Assembly: GCF_047663525.1 (NCBI RefSeq)
Contig: NC_092588.1
Coordinates: forward strand, 92,935,501-92,999,500
DNA from: Anas platyrhynchos
Lineage: Eukaryota; Chordata; Aves; Anseriformes; Anatidae
DNA length: 64,000 bases
Direction: 5' to 3'
The position numbers were made by a program, and so were the translations under genes. The notes below the pieces were generated by a model that saw only the letters and a program-made list of their open reading frames with translations, made no database searches and was not told the origin of the DNA. Position 1 is the stretch's first letter. Every line of letters starts with the position of its first letter. Of this stretch, positions 11,391-23,900 are shown piece after piece.

Positions 11391-14300
11391 TACAGTTTTG
11401 TCCCCAGTATCAACCAATCAGTTTAAGCGTTTAATCCTGATTTTTGTCTCATAACAAAGCAGTTTGGAGTCACCATGTTAACGTCAGACCAAGAAATGCA
11501 CTGTGCCCTGGGGTTCGGCAGCTTACTCTTTCTGTGCCATCTTACCACACAAAACAGTAGCAACCCTTGTGTATCCTTTTTTTTCTCTGTATACAAACAA
11601 AATCTCTCAGCCTGCATCAGGTGTGATGACTGCTCTCATAGGTCACAAAAATAGCCGGTCATCCAATTCAGAAGCCTGCTTGGAAGTGTCTCTCCATGTT
11701 TCCTGAACCTTTATCTGGTAAGACAGAAAATGGGAAAAAAATGCCAGGAGAGAGACACAGTCTTGAAATGTTTTATATTTTTCTGTGTTTATTGCACTTA
11801 AAATATTTTATATATTAATCTTATTTGTAAAAAATCAGACAGCTAACTGACCCACTGGAAGACCAAAAATGGTAGGAAAGGACAGACTGCACATAGAAGT
11901 GAAGTCCGTAATTACCAAAATGCAAAACTCATGACAGAAAGGCACAGAGTGTCTTAGCATTTTCTTTACCCATCAAGGCCATATTTTTCATTTGCTAAAA
12001 CAGAAGTTTTGTGGATTCAGCAGTAAATACACTGACATAAATTCCACTTTGGCATAAACCACCGGAAGCCTCCCATAAATCCTTTCAGTCTCAGTGAGAC
12101 AGTGCAGCCAGGTCTGGTCTGCTGCATAAGCCTCCACCTTCAAATATGTTTTGGGCATATGAACATTTTGGTACCCAGAGGGCAGCCCATGGGATCCATG
12201 GATCTTGGCCAAATTACACAGGTCAGCCGGTGCCAATCCTGTTGTAGATCAGGGGCCTTCTGATCTTTCAAGACAGGGAACCTAATTTAATTGTACCAAA
12301 TATATTTAAACTGCCTAGCATGTATTATGACATAGACATTAAATCCAATCCCAAAGCTCCCTGCTGAATTCATGCCTTATTTGACCAGTTTGATACTGAA
12401 TGCCAGTCTTTAACACTACTGTAATTGGCCCATAATGAATGCCCTAAATGCCAATACTGCAGAAAGAAATCCAGATGCTGCCAGGTTTGTAAAAGCCTTT
12501 TTGCAAAGTTGACACAATTTCTAAAAAGATGCTGTCAGTCTGCTTCCAGTTTGAATCTGTGTTGCACAGCTCAAGTCTCATAGTTGGGTTGCCCTAGTTG
12601 GACAGCTGATCTTATGCAAAGCCTTAAGAAATCCAGTGCAATGCTACACATGACCAGAAGCTCACATGGTAGATCAAGCTGCAGTCACTCAGAGACATAT
12701 TTTGCAGCTCTTACATGTCACTTAATTGCAGAGGAAGGAGTTACAGGGCTGTTTACTGTTGAAACGTTGTCTTTTGTAGTGCAAATGGTCTACTCTGATA
12801 ATTCATGTCCTTCTGGGTGATCAAAAGTATCTGATTTCGTATCGTCTGTGAGAATATCAGCAATTTATAAATGGCTTTTCTTCAGTGCAAACAATGAATG
12901 TTTGCTCAGCTCATTTTCCAAAGTACCAGTAAACTCAGTGGGAGGACAGAGGATTCTGATAAGCCTTAAAGATCAAGAGGAAAGCAGTAGAGACATGTTA
13001 ATCCACTCTGCTTTATAAGATTTTATATATACATATATATATATATTCACTAGTTCAAAGGAAAAAAAATCAAGTATTTGTTAGAATTGAAATATCTGCT
13101 ATTTTTGATCAGGCCTATAAAGTAGGCAAAGGAAATCTGTATTAACTTATACATATGTGCTATTGTTTACATGATTGCATCATACTGTGAGTCCCTATTT
13201 GAGTCTTCTATCATTTCAATTTATCCCTACAATGTTCATCATACTATTCTAAGAATGATACGAGTATTACCTACAACTCACAATGGCCTTTAATTAATGT
13301 CAGTTCGATTCCTTTTGATACTGAGCAATAAGTAATAAAGTGATTGAGTAAAACAAAACAAACCTTATGTGGACTGTATTACATCTGAGCAAGCATTGAT
13401 TCAGAACCAAAGCTTTCATGGTTATCTTTTCTTTGTATATTTTGTTTTTTCTTTTTACTGAGTTTTTGTTGCTGTTTGATATGGAGACATAATTTATGCC
13501 TAATTTAGCAAGAAACACATACATGAGTCTTACTTTAAGCATGTGATTCATTGGTTATTTTTATGCTTAAAGTTGAAGCACTTTGATGAATTAAAGGCAT
13601 TTTCCTCAAGTTAATTTTGGATGCCTTACTCTGAATCCAGAAGAGTATCACATTCTTTTTTTCCTACCATATGCAGTTTGCAATAGATACTGAATTAGCA
13701 AGCACTTAAAAGTCAGACAGAAGATGGAATGGACTTTATATGACATTTGCTCAGAAAATTTGAACTTTAGGAGATGAATGCTGTTAACATTTAATTTAAT
13801 ATTCTGCTTAATAAAGAATACTCAATGGTTGGAAGGAGAATAGAAGTGTATGTTTCTTGGTTTCTTTGCATCAACCTCTACCATTTTCAGTTAGCCACCT
13901 TCAAGAGCATTTAGGAAAATCATCAGCAACAGACATTACTGAGCATTGCCGTTTAAAACTACAGCTCTTGCTTTTGCCATATTTAGCAAACCATTTCTAA
14001 ATATTTCTTCTGTAAAGTACGTAGTATGTGTAGACTGCATACATGAAGTTTTGTGTTGGAGCTATCCTAAATTTTGTTTCTGGCAGATCAGAACATATTT
14101 TAAGCCATTCCACATCACATCACAGCATAAAACTGGCTACAGAATATTTTCAAAGTGCTAGGGGGACTTGACCAACATGAGTTGAGCATGAACTGCCTGA
14201 GTCATGATTTACTCCCATCCATAAACAACAGTTTATCTCAGTGTAATATCATCTTGCTCTACACCTGACCACTTTGAATCAGTGACTTACTTCAGCAACA

Positions 14301-14481
14301 GATGCTGCAGTACGTGTTCAGCTGCAAACTCATTGCACTGGTGAACAAGACACTTATTCCCACAAACACTGTGTGCCTTTAACATTGCCTACAGGCCTTT
14401 TTGCTGTAATTATTGGTTGAGGTTCAATTAACTAGGTATAGCACCAAGTGCCATTATAGACTGAGGAGCCTACACAGGAAT
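11391..14481. other. Noncoding DNA
   Basis: AT-rich sequence with a short TA/CATA repeat near 13025-13045. No gene or recognisable transposon was found. Short open frames lack splice signals or motifs. Confidence 0.5.
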
Positions 14482-15640
14482 CATGGAGTCACAGAATCAC
14501 AAAATGATATGGGTTGGAAGTGACCTTAAAGACCATCTAAATCCAATCCCCTGCCAAACCAGGTTGCTCAAAGCTCCATCCAGCCTGGCAATGAACACCA
14601 AAAGGGATGGGGCATCCACAGCAACCTGTGCCAGTGCCTCACAACCCCCTGAGTAAAGAATTCATTCCTAATATCTTATCTAAATCTACCCTTTTTAGCT
14701 TAAAGCCATTACTCTCTATTCTTTCACTACATTCCCTGACAAAGAGTCCCTCACCAGCTGTCCTGTAGCCCCCTTTAGGTTCTTGAAGGCTGCTATAATG
14801 TCTCCCCAGAGCCTTCTCCAGGCTGAAAAAAAACAACTCCCTCAGCTTGTCTTCATAGATGAGGTGCTTCAGCCCTCTGATCATCCTAGTGGACTACTCT
14901 GGATTCACTCTAATACAGCCATGTCCTTCTTTTGCTGGAGGCCCCAGAGCTGAATGCAGTGGTCCAGGTGGGGTCTCACAAGAGCAAAACAGAGGGGAAC
15001 AATCACATCCCTCACCCTGCTGGCCATGCTTCTTTTGATGCAGCCCAGGATACAGTTGGCTTTCGAGGCTGCAAGCACACATTGCCCACTCGTGTTGAGA
15101 TTCTTAACAACTGTTCTCCCCATCCAGCCTGTGATTGTGCTTGGGATTGCTTTGGCCCAGATGCAGGACCTCGCACTTGGCCTTGTTGAACTTCATGATG
15201 TTCGCATAGGCCCACCTCTCAAGCCTGTTAAGGTTTCTCTTTTCCCTCCAGCATGCCAACCACACCACACAGCTTGATGTCACAGGCAAACTTGCTGAGG
15301 GTGCACTCAATCCCACTGTCCGTTTCACCAAGAAAGACGTTAAACAGCATCAGTCCCAATATTGACACCACTCATTATTGATCTCCACCTGGAGTCACTG
15401 ACCATAACTCCTTGAGTGCAACCGTCCAGACAATTCCTTACCCACCAAGTGCTCCATCCATCAAATCCATGTCTATCCAATTTAGAGACAGGGATGTCAT
15501 GTAGGACAGTGCCAAATGCTTTACACATGTCAGGTAGATGATGTAAGTTGTTCTTCCCTTATCTGCCAACACTGTAACCCTTTTTTAGAAGGCCACCAGA
15601 TTTGTCAGGCATGATCTGCCATTAGAGAAGACTATCAGGC
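14482..15640 (-). mobile_element. CR1 LINE fragment, old copy
   Basis: This is a 3' part of a CR1 retrotransposon inserted on the minus strand. The + strand begins with the CR1 3' end (GGAGTCACAGAATCACAAAATGA...GGTTGGAAGTGACC) and runs back into ORF2. Fragments of the ORF2 C-terminus are readable in several frames on the minus strand, including LRELFFFSLEKALGRH, ALVRPHLDHCIQLWGLQQKKD and FNKAKCEVLHLGQ. Many stops and shifts show it is much older than the copies at 20 and 51 kb. The 5' end is placed approximately, near 15640, where the CR1-like text fades. Confidence 0.85.
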
Positions 15641-17387
15641 AGTGACACTGGAGATTTGGAAGAGCTGTGACCTTTTGAAGAAGCCACTGGAAACCATCGG
15701 AAACAATGGAACTGGACAGATATATTTAGAGAATGAACCCAACTTGTTTCTTCTAAATGTATGCAGACAAGTCTGATTTATTGAGCACTCAAATTACATC
15801 TTTCTTTCCCTAAAGGATACTGAATAAATGCAGCTAACCATATCAGTCTTGTCTCATTTAAAGTCCACTGTAAAAAGAATCTTTGAATTCCACAGGGACT
15901 GGAGTTCATCTATTATCTTGGAAAAGACTGGTTAGTGTTACCATTCTTCCAAAACTCTGTGATGTAATTTATCTGATTTAACTGAAAATGTCTACAAATA
16001 AGCTAGTAACTCAATTGTCCTCCACTCCTTCCCCAGAAAAGAGAGTAATGGGCACTTCAGTAGTGTGGTTTATCTGACCTATTGAAGCCTTCTGCTTTTG
16101 TCTGAGCCATATTGTGCCTCACAAGTGCCTGTTTCTATTCATTGACACTCCAGGGAGCCTTGGATAGCTGTATCATATGCAGACTTCCGTAGAGGAAAGG
16201 TCTATACTAGGACAGACTTCTTAGCCCCAGTTTCCAGATGTGTAGGTGTGGCACATACATGTGCATAACAAATACATGTGACTACAATGCGTCTGTTTGG
16301 TGCTTTTTACAATGCTTCCGAAGTTGCTAATTATGATTATTATCAGAAATGAGAAAAAAGAGTGCATTTTTCCTCGTTTTCTCTCTACATAATTTCTTTC
16401 ACTTGCTGGTGGGCAAGGGCAGCTTTCTAAATATAATATTTTGCATTTAAATAAAAATATAACTTCAATACAGTATTGAACTAATCCTAAGGACATTTTA
16501 ATTTAAAGTGTTTTAATTAAAAAAACAAAAAAACAAAAACACATGGAGAGTATTAGCCTGGCCCAATCCCTGCCTGCAAGAATAGTGTCTGCCCAGAAAT
16601 TCTGATAGCAACAGTATCACACAGGCACCAAACCCCTGGGGAGGTAGACTTGCGTATGGTTCATTTTCCATTAATATTTCACAGTGTATCACAGCACTGA
16701 AAATTTCACAGCACAAAAGAAAGTGCATGTGTACAACACAGGTCAGTTCCTGTTTAAAAATAATAATAATAGTAATAATAATTAGAGGGGGAAATGTAAA
16801 TGATATTCCTATGAACACTCCTTTTTATATTTTACTGTATTACAGGTAGAGTCAGAACAACACAAGTGTTTCATTTCTTATTTCAGACATTTCAGAAAAA
16901 TATAGACTCAAATTATCATCCAGAATGTGTGCACTACATTTTGTAAAGCAGGATGAATACTTCCCCCAGTGGGAATATATGTCATCACAGTGTTGATATT
17001 TCCATGGAAAATAAATAAATAAATAAGCATCTGAATCTAAGAGGTACAACAGTGTTGATTTTTAAATCATTCTTTACATAGAAGATTGTTGTGGGAATGA
17101 ACACTTGGCAGACTCAACATAAAGAGGCCCAGAAAAACTACATTAGGGCTGCTTCAGTTCTGAATGTATGTCCTTTTGCTGAGTGGTTCAAGGAACTCTA
17201 TTCAACATCTACCCAAATTAACATTACTTGTTCTATCAGATAAGCTGACATTCTTTTCTTGTTTTGTATATATGCATACAGACAATGCATGAACATATAG
17301 ATAGATAGATATGAATATCTATATATAATTATTCATTACATTTAATAACATCATTCAATAACATCAAGTCAAAGGCAAGAGGACATT
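15641..17387. other. Noncoding DNA
   Basis: No gene or transposon was recognised. Small simple repeats occur: a TAA/TAG tract near 16757-16780, AAAT repeats near 17010-17025, and a GATA/TA-rich stretch at about 17294-17335. Confidence 0.5.
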
Positions 17388-17943
17388 TGTCCTGGTTTCA
17401 GCTAGGATAGAGTTAATTTTCCTCCTAGTAGCTGGAAGGGTGCTATGTTTTAGATTTAGGATGAGAATAGTTGATAACACACTGATGTTTTAATTGTTGC
17501 AGAGCAGTGCTTACCATAAGCCAAGGACTTTTCAGCTTCTCACTCTGTCCTGCCAGAGGGCAGGCTGTGGGTGAAGCAGGGAGGGGACAAACCCAGGACA
17601 GCTGACCCAAGCTGGCCAAAGGAGTACTCCATCCTATATGGGGTCATGCTAAACAATATATAGGGGTGGCTAGCCAGGGTGGGAGGGGCAGACTGCTCAG
17701 GGATAGGCTGGGTCAGCGGGTGGTGAGCAATTGCATTGTACATCGCTTGTTTTGTATACATTATTAGTAGAAGTACTATGATCATTATTATTATCATTTT
17801 CCTTTTCTGTCCTAATAAACTGTCTCTATCTCAACCCACAGGCTTCACTTTTCCTGATTCTCTCCCCCATCCCAGTGAGGGAGGGGGGAAGGTGAGTGAA
17901 CAGCTCTGTGGTGCTGAGCTGCCAGTCAGGTTAAACCACAACA
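17388..17943 (+). mobile_element. Solo LTR, TGTCCTGG subfamily
   Basis: A 556 bp LTR starts TGTCCTGGTTTCAGC and ends AAACCACAACA. It is flanked by an imperfect 5 bp target duplication (acatt at 17383-17387, ccatt at 17944-17948). Internal marks are a TATA-like AACAATATATAGGGG near 17652 and AATAAA within CCTAATAAACTG near 17813. The end segment is related to the ERV-L-like LTR at 4256 (shared GAGAG/GTGAG-rich end and AAACCAC terminus). No internal retroviral sequence adjoins it. Confidence 0.85.
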
Positions 17944-18494
17944 CCATTCCCTTAAAAATCTGTCTCAGCTGATTTCTTCCTTATCTTAACATGCTTAGCA
18001 CCTGGTTAGGAAAGTAATCAGTGCCCTACAAGTACTGAGACAGACAGCTATATGAACAGAGAAGTTTAGCCCTGACAAGTTTTATCTGTATTATACAAAG
18101 CATATAACACATAAACCCAGAGTTGCAGGCAGTTGAACTGCAAATATGCAATACATTGAGCACAGTCAAGATACTCACTGATCTGTAATGTGTGTCATCC
18201 ATCAAGCAAAGTTAGGACTGTATGCTGCATACAAATGGGCAGACTGAAAACATTGTCAGAGCAACACGTAAATCATACCTCTTTGACCTGTCTGCCTCAC
18301 AATAATGAGATATTGAAAATAAAGAGTAACTTCTCCTTGGAGGCCTGAAAGAGAGGAAGAGATGGGAGCATTCCTGTGGGCTTCAAATTAACAAAAAAGG
18401 GCTAGTCAGTCACATACACACACCATGAAGAAGGCACATAAATTCACCTTTGTTAGAATAAAGTAAATCATCGTCTGAGTAATTACTATGCTAC
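17944..18494. other. Noncoding DNA
   Basis: No gene or repeat was recognised in this 550 bp spacer between two LTR pieces. Confidence 0.5.
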
Positions 18495-18692
18495 TGACTT
18501 GCAGAAAACAGACTCCACAACCTGTAAAGTTGTAAAGTAGGTATGTTTATTTGGTGCTGTGCACACACTCCAGACACAAGGGGAATAGCTCCACCTAATT
18601 TGTGCACCAACTGTTACTGGCAGTGTGCTTATGTAAGTGGGACAAATACATATTCATTCCATTTCCCTTAAATCTCTTGTATGTTCATGAGG
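18495..18692 (-). mobile_element. LTR fragment, same family as 45960-46500
   Basis: On the + strand it starts TGACTTGCAGAAAACAGACTCC and matches the first 200 or so bases of the LTR at 45960-46500, including a polyadenylation-like AATAAACATACC (minus strand) and the block TTACTGGCAGTGTGCTTA. Similarity stops near 18692. The piece is therefore the 3' part of an LTR (R-U5 side), truncated in U3. Confidence 0.75.
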
Positions 18693-19397
18693 GTCCACTG
18701 CTATGTGACCAAGGATGGAAGGAGAAAACCAGATGCGACCTTATTTTGACTCTTTGGGAGAAGTCTGGGTCCCTAAGGCCCAAGTGTTACATGAGTCATA
18801 CTAAATACAGGAGGAAAATCTTCAGTGACCAGCCCATTCACATGGTTTAGTACTCTGTGTCAGCATATTTTGCCTCAAGAAATGCGACATGAAAACAAAT
18901 GTCTCTCATTCTCTTTTGCACTCACTGCACATCCTAATCAGCCACTTCATTGTGTTGTGCTCAGCCTCGCAAAAGGTTCCCCTCTCTGGCTTTTCTCCTC
19001 CTGCCAAAGCCAATTCTTCTTGCAGAGATTATCCAAGTGGCAGTGAGACATTCCTCTGCAGGATGCTGGGGCTAGGCTTTTCTGTGTTGGTAGTGTCTCC
19101 TAGCAGTTCCCCTGCAGACACAGTTCACACCATAGACACTGATGCCCAAGCAGAAGGAAGGGAAGGAGTGCAATATTCTTCACTAGGGCTTTCATTTTCT
19201 GGGCAGTGCCTGGAGCAACTGGAATGCAAAATGCCTGATCTGCAGCTGGGTAGCATCTGGACCCACTGAAAGACCTGTTTCACAGCTGGGTCTGAAGATG
19301 GCCAGTGCAGCAATGTGATTTGCAATTCACTCCTCTTGCAAGGTGTAGGGTCAAGATTTTTTTTTTATTTTTTTTGGGGGGGGGGGGGGTCAGTATT
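18693..19397. other. Noncoding DNA ending in a T/G tract
   Basis: No gene was recognised. The right end is a T-rich run followed by 14 G (19376-19389), which abuts the truncated LTR that follows. The G run is a likely sequencing or assembly weak point. Confidence 0.5.
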
Positions 19398-19755
19398 GTA
19401 CCAAAGGGGTATTTCATACCATCTGACATCATGCTAAACAATATATAGGGGTGGCTAGCCAGGGTGGGAGGGGCAGACTGCTCAGGGCTAGGCTAGGCAT
19501 CTGTCAGCGAGTGGTGAGTAATTGCATTGTGCATCACTTGTTTCGTACACATTAGTAGTAGTAGTACTATTATCATCACTATTGTTATTATTACTATCAT
19601 TATTGTTATTATTATTTTTCTGTCTTAATAAACTGTCTTTATCTCAACTCACAGGCTTCGCTTTCCCATTTCTCTCCCCCATCCCAGAGAGGGAGGGGAG
19701 AGGGTGAGCAAACGGCTGTGTGATGTTTAGCTGCCAGCCAGGTTAAACCACAGCA
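19398..19755 (+). mobile_element. Truncated LTR, TGTCCTGG subfamily
   Basis: The sequence matches the 3' part of the solo LTR at 17388-17943 closely: CATGCTAAACAATATATAGG, GGTGGCTAGCCAGGGTGGG, AATAAACTGTCTTTATCTC and the AAACCACAGCA end. The first 200 or so bases of the LTR are missing. The break lies next to a T/G homopolymer. An (ATT/ATC)-rich patch at about 19556-19616 has expanded compared with the other copy. Confidence 0.8.
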
Positions 19756-20118
19756 ACCATATGCTTAGTGGAAATCCAAACACAGATGGGACAAGTGCCT
19801 ACCCCCACTGTCTTGGGGGCAAGGGAAGGAAGAGCTGTCAGTGCTAATGAGGTACAGAGCAGGTGATGCAATTATCATCTGAGAGCATGAGTAGGATGAG
19901 ACAGATGTTGCTTTCAGGGTTCATTGCTTTATTAGAGTTACCTGTCAGCCAGTGTGCATGATACCCCCCAGCCACACCAGACACAGCCTGATATAAAACG
20001 AGCTGGTATTAGTTAAACCAAAACCCTCTAGGCAATATCAAACCCATTCTCAAGGCTGCCCTTAAACAGAGGATGTCCCAGCAGGAATTGAAAATGAGGC
20101 CATAAATCACTCTTAAAT
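19756..20118. other. Noncoding DNA
   Basis: No feature was recognised in this spacer between the LTR and the CR1. Confidence 0.5.
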
Positions 20119-20993
20119 AATCATAGAATCATAGAATATCCTGAGTTGGAAGGGACCCTTAAGGATCATCAAGTCCAACTCTTGACACCGCACAGGTCTA
20201 CCCAAAAGTTCAGACCATGTGATTAAGTGCACAGTCCAATCTCTTCTTAAATTCAGTCAGGCTCGGAGCAGTGACCACTTCCCTGGGGAGCCTGTTCCAG
20301 TGTGCAACCACTCTCTCTGTGAAGAACCCCCTCCTGATGTCAAGCCTAAACTTCCCCTGCCTCAGCTTAACCCCGTTCCCGCAGGTCCTGTCGCTGGTGT
20401 TAATGGAGAAAAGGTCTCCTGCCTCTCGACACCCCCTTACGAGGAAGTTGTAGACTGTGATGAGGTCTCCCCTCAGCCTCCTCTTCCCCAGGCTGAACAG
20501 GCCCAGTGCCCTCAGCCGTTCCTCGTACGTCTTCCCCTCCAGGCCTTTCACCATCTTCGTAGCCCTCCTCTGGACACTCTCCAACAGTTTCATGTCCTTT
20601 TTATACTGTGGTGCCCAGAACTGCACACAGTACTCGAGGTGAGGCCGCACCAGCGCAGAGTAGAGCGGGACAATCACCTCCCTCGACCTACTAGCGATGC
20701 CGTGCTTGATGCACCCCAGGACACGGTTGGCCCTTCTGGCTGCCAGGGCACACTGCCGGCTCATATTCAACTTGCTGTCTACCACAACCCCCAGATCCCT
20801 CTCTTCTAGGCTGCTCTCCAGCGTCTCATCGCCCAGTCTGTACGTGCAGCCAGGGTTTCCCCATCCCAGGTGCAGGACCCGGCACTTGCTCTTATTGAAC
20901 TTCATGCGGTTGGCAATCGCCCAGCTCTCCAACCTATCCAGATCCCTCTGCAAGGCCTTTCCACCCTCATTCGAGTCCACAACTCCTCGATAT
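20119..20993 (-). mobile_element. CR1 LINE fragment, young copy A
   Basis: This CR1 is inserted on the minus strand and is 5' truncated. The + strand begins with the 3'-end repeats (TCATAGAATCATAGAAT) then CCTGAGTTGGAAGGGACCC. It is nearly identical to the copy at 51691; I counted about 18 differences by eye over roughly 850 bp. Similarity to that copy ends near 20993. The short divergence points to one recently active subfamily. Confidence 0.9.
20210..20992 (-). pseudogene. CR1 ORF2 C-terminal part, open
   Basis: The last 260 or so codons of CR1 ORF2 (reverse transcriptase) remain open from the truncation point to the natural stop. They include [67 protein letters not shown] and the family-typical end [10 protein letters not shown]...[10 protein letters not shown]. 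The catalytic reverse-transcriptase core and the endonuclease are missing because the insertion is 5' truncated, so this cannot retrotranspose on its own. By chance the frame stays open a further 70 codons into non-CR1 flank (to 21205), producing a misleading 331-codon frame. Confidence 0.9.
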
Positions 20994-23900
20994 AAGGTAA
21001 TAAGGTAAATACCCTTGCATCCTGAGACACTGTCTCCAAGCTTGAACATCACCACAAGTCCTCCTTCCCAGCCCTGTGCCCCTGTCTTTGCAGCAATCCT
21101 AGTATCTATAAAGCCTACACCTGGCTCAGCCCCTCTGGATGTGATGCTGGATTTCACACTTCCTACATGGCCAGGGTTGGATGCAAGCCGTGCCCAGCAA
21201 CACACATGGGGATGAGGACAGCAGTCACTGGTCGGGACACAGGGACAACCTCTGTCAGTGCTGGTGAATACTTAAGGCAGGGACTCAGCTTTGCATGGAG
21301 CTGCAGAGGAATGGTGACTCCATGCTGAGCTTCAGACTGAGTGATATGCTAGTTAACCTGGACTTCAGGATGCTGTAAGAAGGGTTGATGCTTGGGTTGA
21401 TGCTCAGGTTGATGCTTGCCTGCTCAGATCCAAGTAGTGCTGGTGAACTGCAGTGGAAACGGTATAGGGAGACCTGGGTATGTAAAAAAACACAGTTGTG
21501 TGTCACAGTCAGGTACCAGTTGTAAAGCCTTACAAGACAGATCATCATTCAAGTAGGCAAGACAAGTTTGGGAATCCAATTTTGGCTTAAGGAAGATGAA
21601 TAGAATCAGGAAAACCTTGTAAGTCAAATAAAACTTGTAGGGCCCAAGCACAGGAACAACTCAACATCATTTGATGCCTGGATTAATTTGTGCTACTGGG
21701 GGCTGAGAACAAATGGGCAGGAGTGATAAAAATTCATTAGAGAGAATTAGAGCTGCAAAGCACATCAAGAATCTTATACCCAAGCTAGTGCTGGAGTCCA
21801 AAGCATTATCACAACACAAACATCTGGCAGTAGCAATTGGTGCTCAGTAAATCACTGTAGACTGAATTAGTTTAGCTCCAAGGCCATACACAGGCAGGTC
21901 TGAAATCACACCCATGAAATGCATCACTCCTGCTCTTAGGCTTGGCTGGGTTGTAGGGGGCAATGTAGGACCTTCCTCAAAGGGAGGGAATGTTAACAGT
22001 GTCAGCAGACATGAAGGAAATCTCTTTTTTTGCCACCAGTCCAACTTGGCAAGAGAAAAGTACTTTTTCAGTTCTGTCCATTCACTTAAATATTTTTCAG
22101 GTAATTAATACTGGGCACCATGGTGTTGCTTGAAGAAGAGTGAAACATTTATTACCCTTCTGGCCTTCCTTCCTGAAATGACTGAGGTGAAAGGAAGGTT
22201 AGAAAAAGAGTCTTTTCTAGTTGTCTTATTTCTCTACTGTCTTTCACATTGGTTCCTAGAATGGAAAGTCATTAGTCACCTATCAGGACGTCAGATAAGA
22301 GTTGCCTTGGGGTTAGCAGAGATTGGAAAAGATCATTTAAGCATGGCAATTGAAATTAGTAAGATGGGGACAAGCTCTTTGTTTAAAACTAAGTAGCAGG
22401 TGATAGTTAACACATTTGGATTGTTATTGAGAAAAATTGAGTGAGGAATATTTGCTGACAAGAAGAAAATAAAAAAATGAGTTATAAGGTAAAAGGAAAA
22501 AAAAAAAAAAACAATAAAGGAATCGAGAAAGATGTTTATGGCAATGAGTATATTTATAGATTTAAATTATTCATCTGGCAACCTTTGACTCTGCCTTTCC
22601 TCCTAATTATGTTAGCCATGCTGGCACTACACAGACAAAGCAGTTGGAGCTGTAAGTCAGCCACCTTTGAGGCTCCAGAAGAAGGATGCTTCAGACAGTG
22701 ATTGCATTATGCATCTCTGTGACGAAGTTTTCTATCACAGCTAGGCTCTGGAGTCACCACAGATATATGCCCTAGACTGCTGCAGCTGCAGGGTTGGATG
22801 AGCTCTCATTATATATATATTTACTGGTTTTGTGCATCCTGTCTCCCTATCACACCCCAAAATAATGCCTGTGTGGGTATTCCCTTTCTGCTTATCCCGC
22901 TTGGTGTGAAAATCCACTATCCGAATGAATAAACTTCTTGCCACCCATTTTTTGGTATCGCAGGGATACCACCCTTTTGATGAAGCATGTTTGCATTGAG
23001 GGCATATGATGGAGAGTAACAGACTCCACTGCCTTACTGCTAAGCATTTTCCTTTTCTAGCAAAATGCTGCTCACATGCAATTCACCCTGTCCTTTTGGC
23101 ACAGTCACCATACATGCCACCATCCTCCTCCTCCTCACATGAGCCTGTGTGTGAAGGAAACCCAAGGAAGCTCCAGTTTCTGCGCTCCTCTCACATTCAA
23201 TGCAGACTGCCAGCAGTGATTTACTGAGGCAGATGATGTCATCAAAACACCTTCTGGTTTTGACTCATTTCTAAAGGAGGCCAAGGAACTGGGGAAATGG
23301 CCTGTTTTGAAGAGTCAACACAACATAACAAAATAATCAGTACAACTGGGAATGTAGCACTGGTGTTTTACAGTGCAAAGCCCATAGTCATAGGAGTCTC
23401 TGGGAGATATGATGTGTCCAACACATGACCTTTTAACCACAATCAGTTTTCATATGGCTTACTTCTCCATTAAGCTTGATATATCCTCTGCTAAAGAAAT
23501 TTGATATCACATACCCACACAAACAATTTCCCTGTGGCATATTCAGAGCTGGAATTTCATCAACATAAACAAAATCTCAAATCAAATGCTTCGGTACCTA
23601 TAAATTGCAATTTCTATAAAAGAAATTTCATTAGAAAAATGTTAACCTATTCAACAGAGATGGCAATGAGCACTGCCTCTCATACTCAGACCTTGTAAAG
23701 CTGCAGTAGGGCTGCAGGATGTCATGGTGCCTATCAGCAGGGTCTGCCATGCTTCACAGTTGAGCCTGTTTGGATTTTCAGCCAAGGTGTAAGTGCACAT
23801 ATTGAAATAATTCCAGAGAGCAGGCAGGATCCCAGTTTGCCACCTGAGCAGCTGTCAAAACAAGCTTTCATCTCAGAGGAAACCTGAAGAAGGGAAAGGT

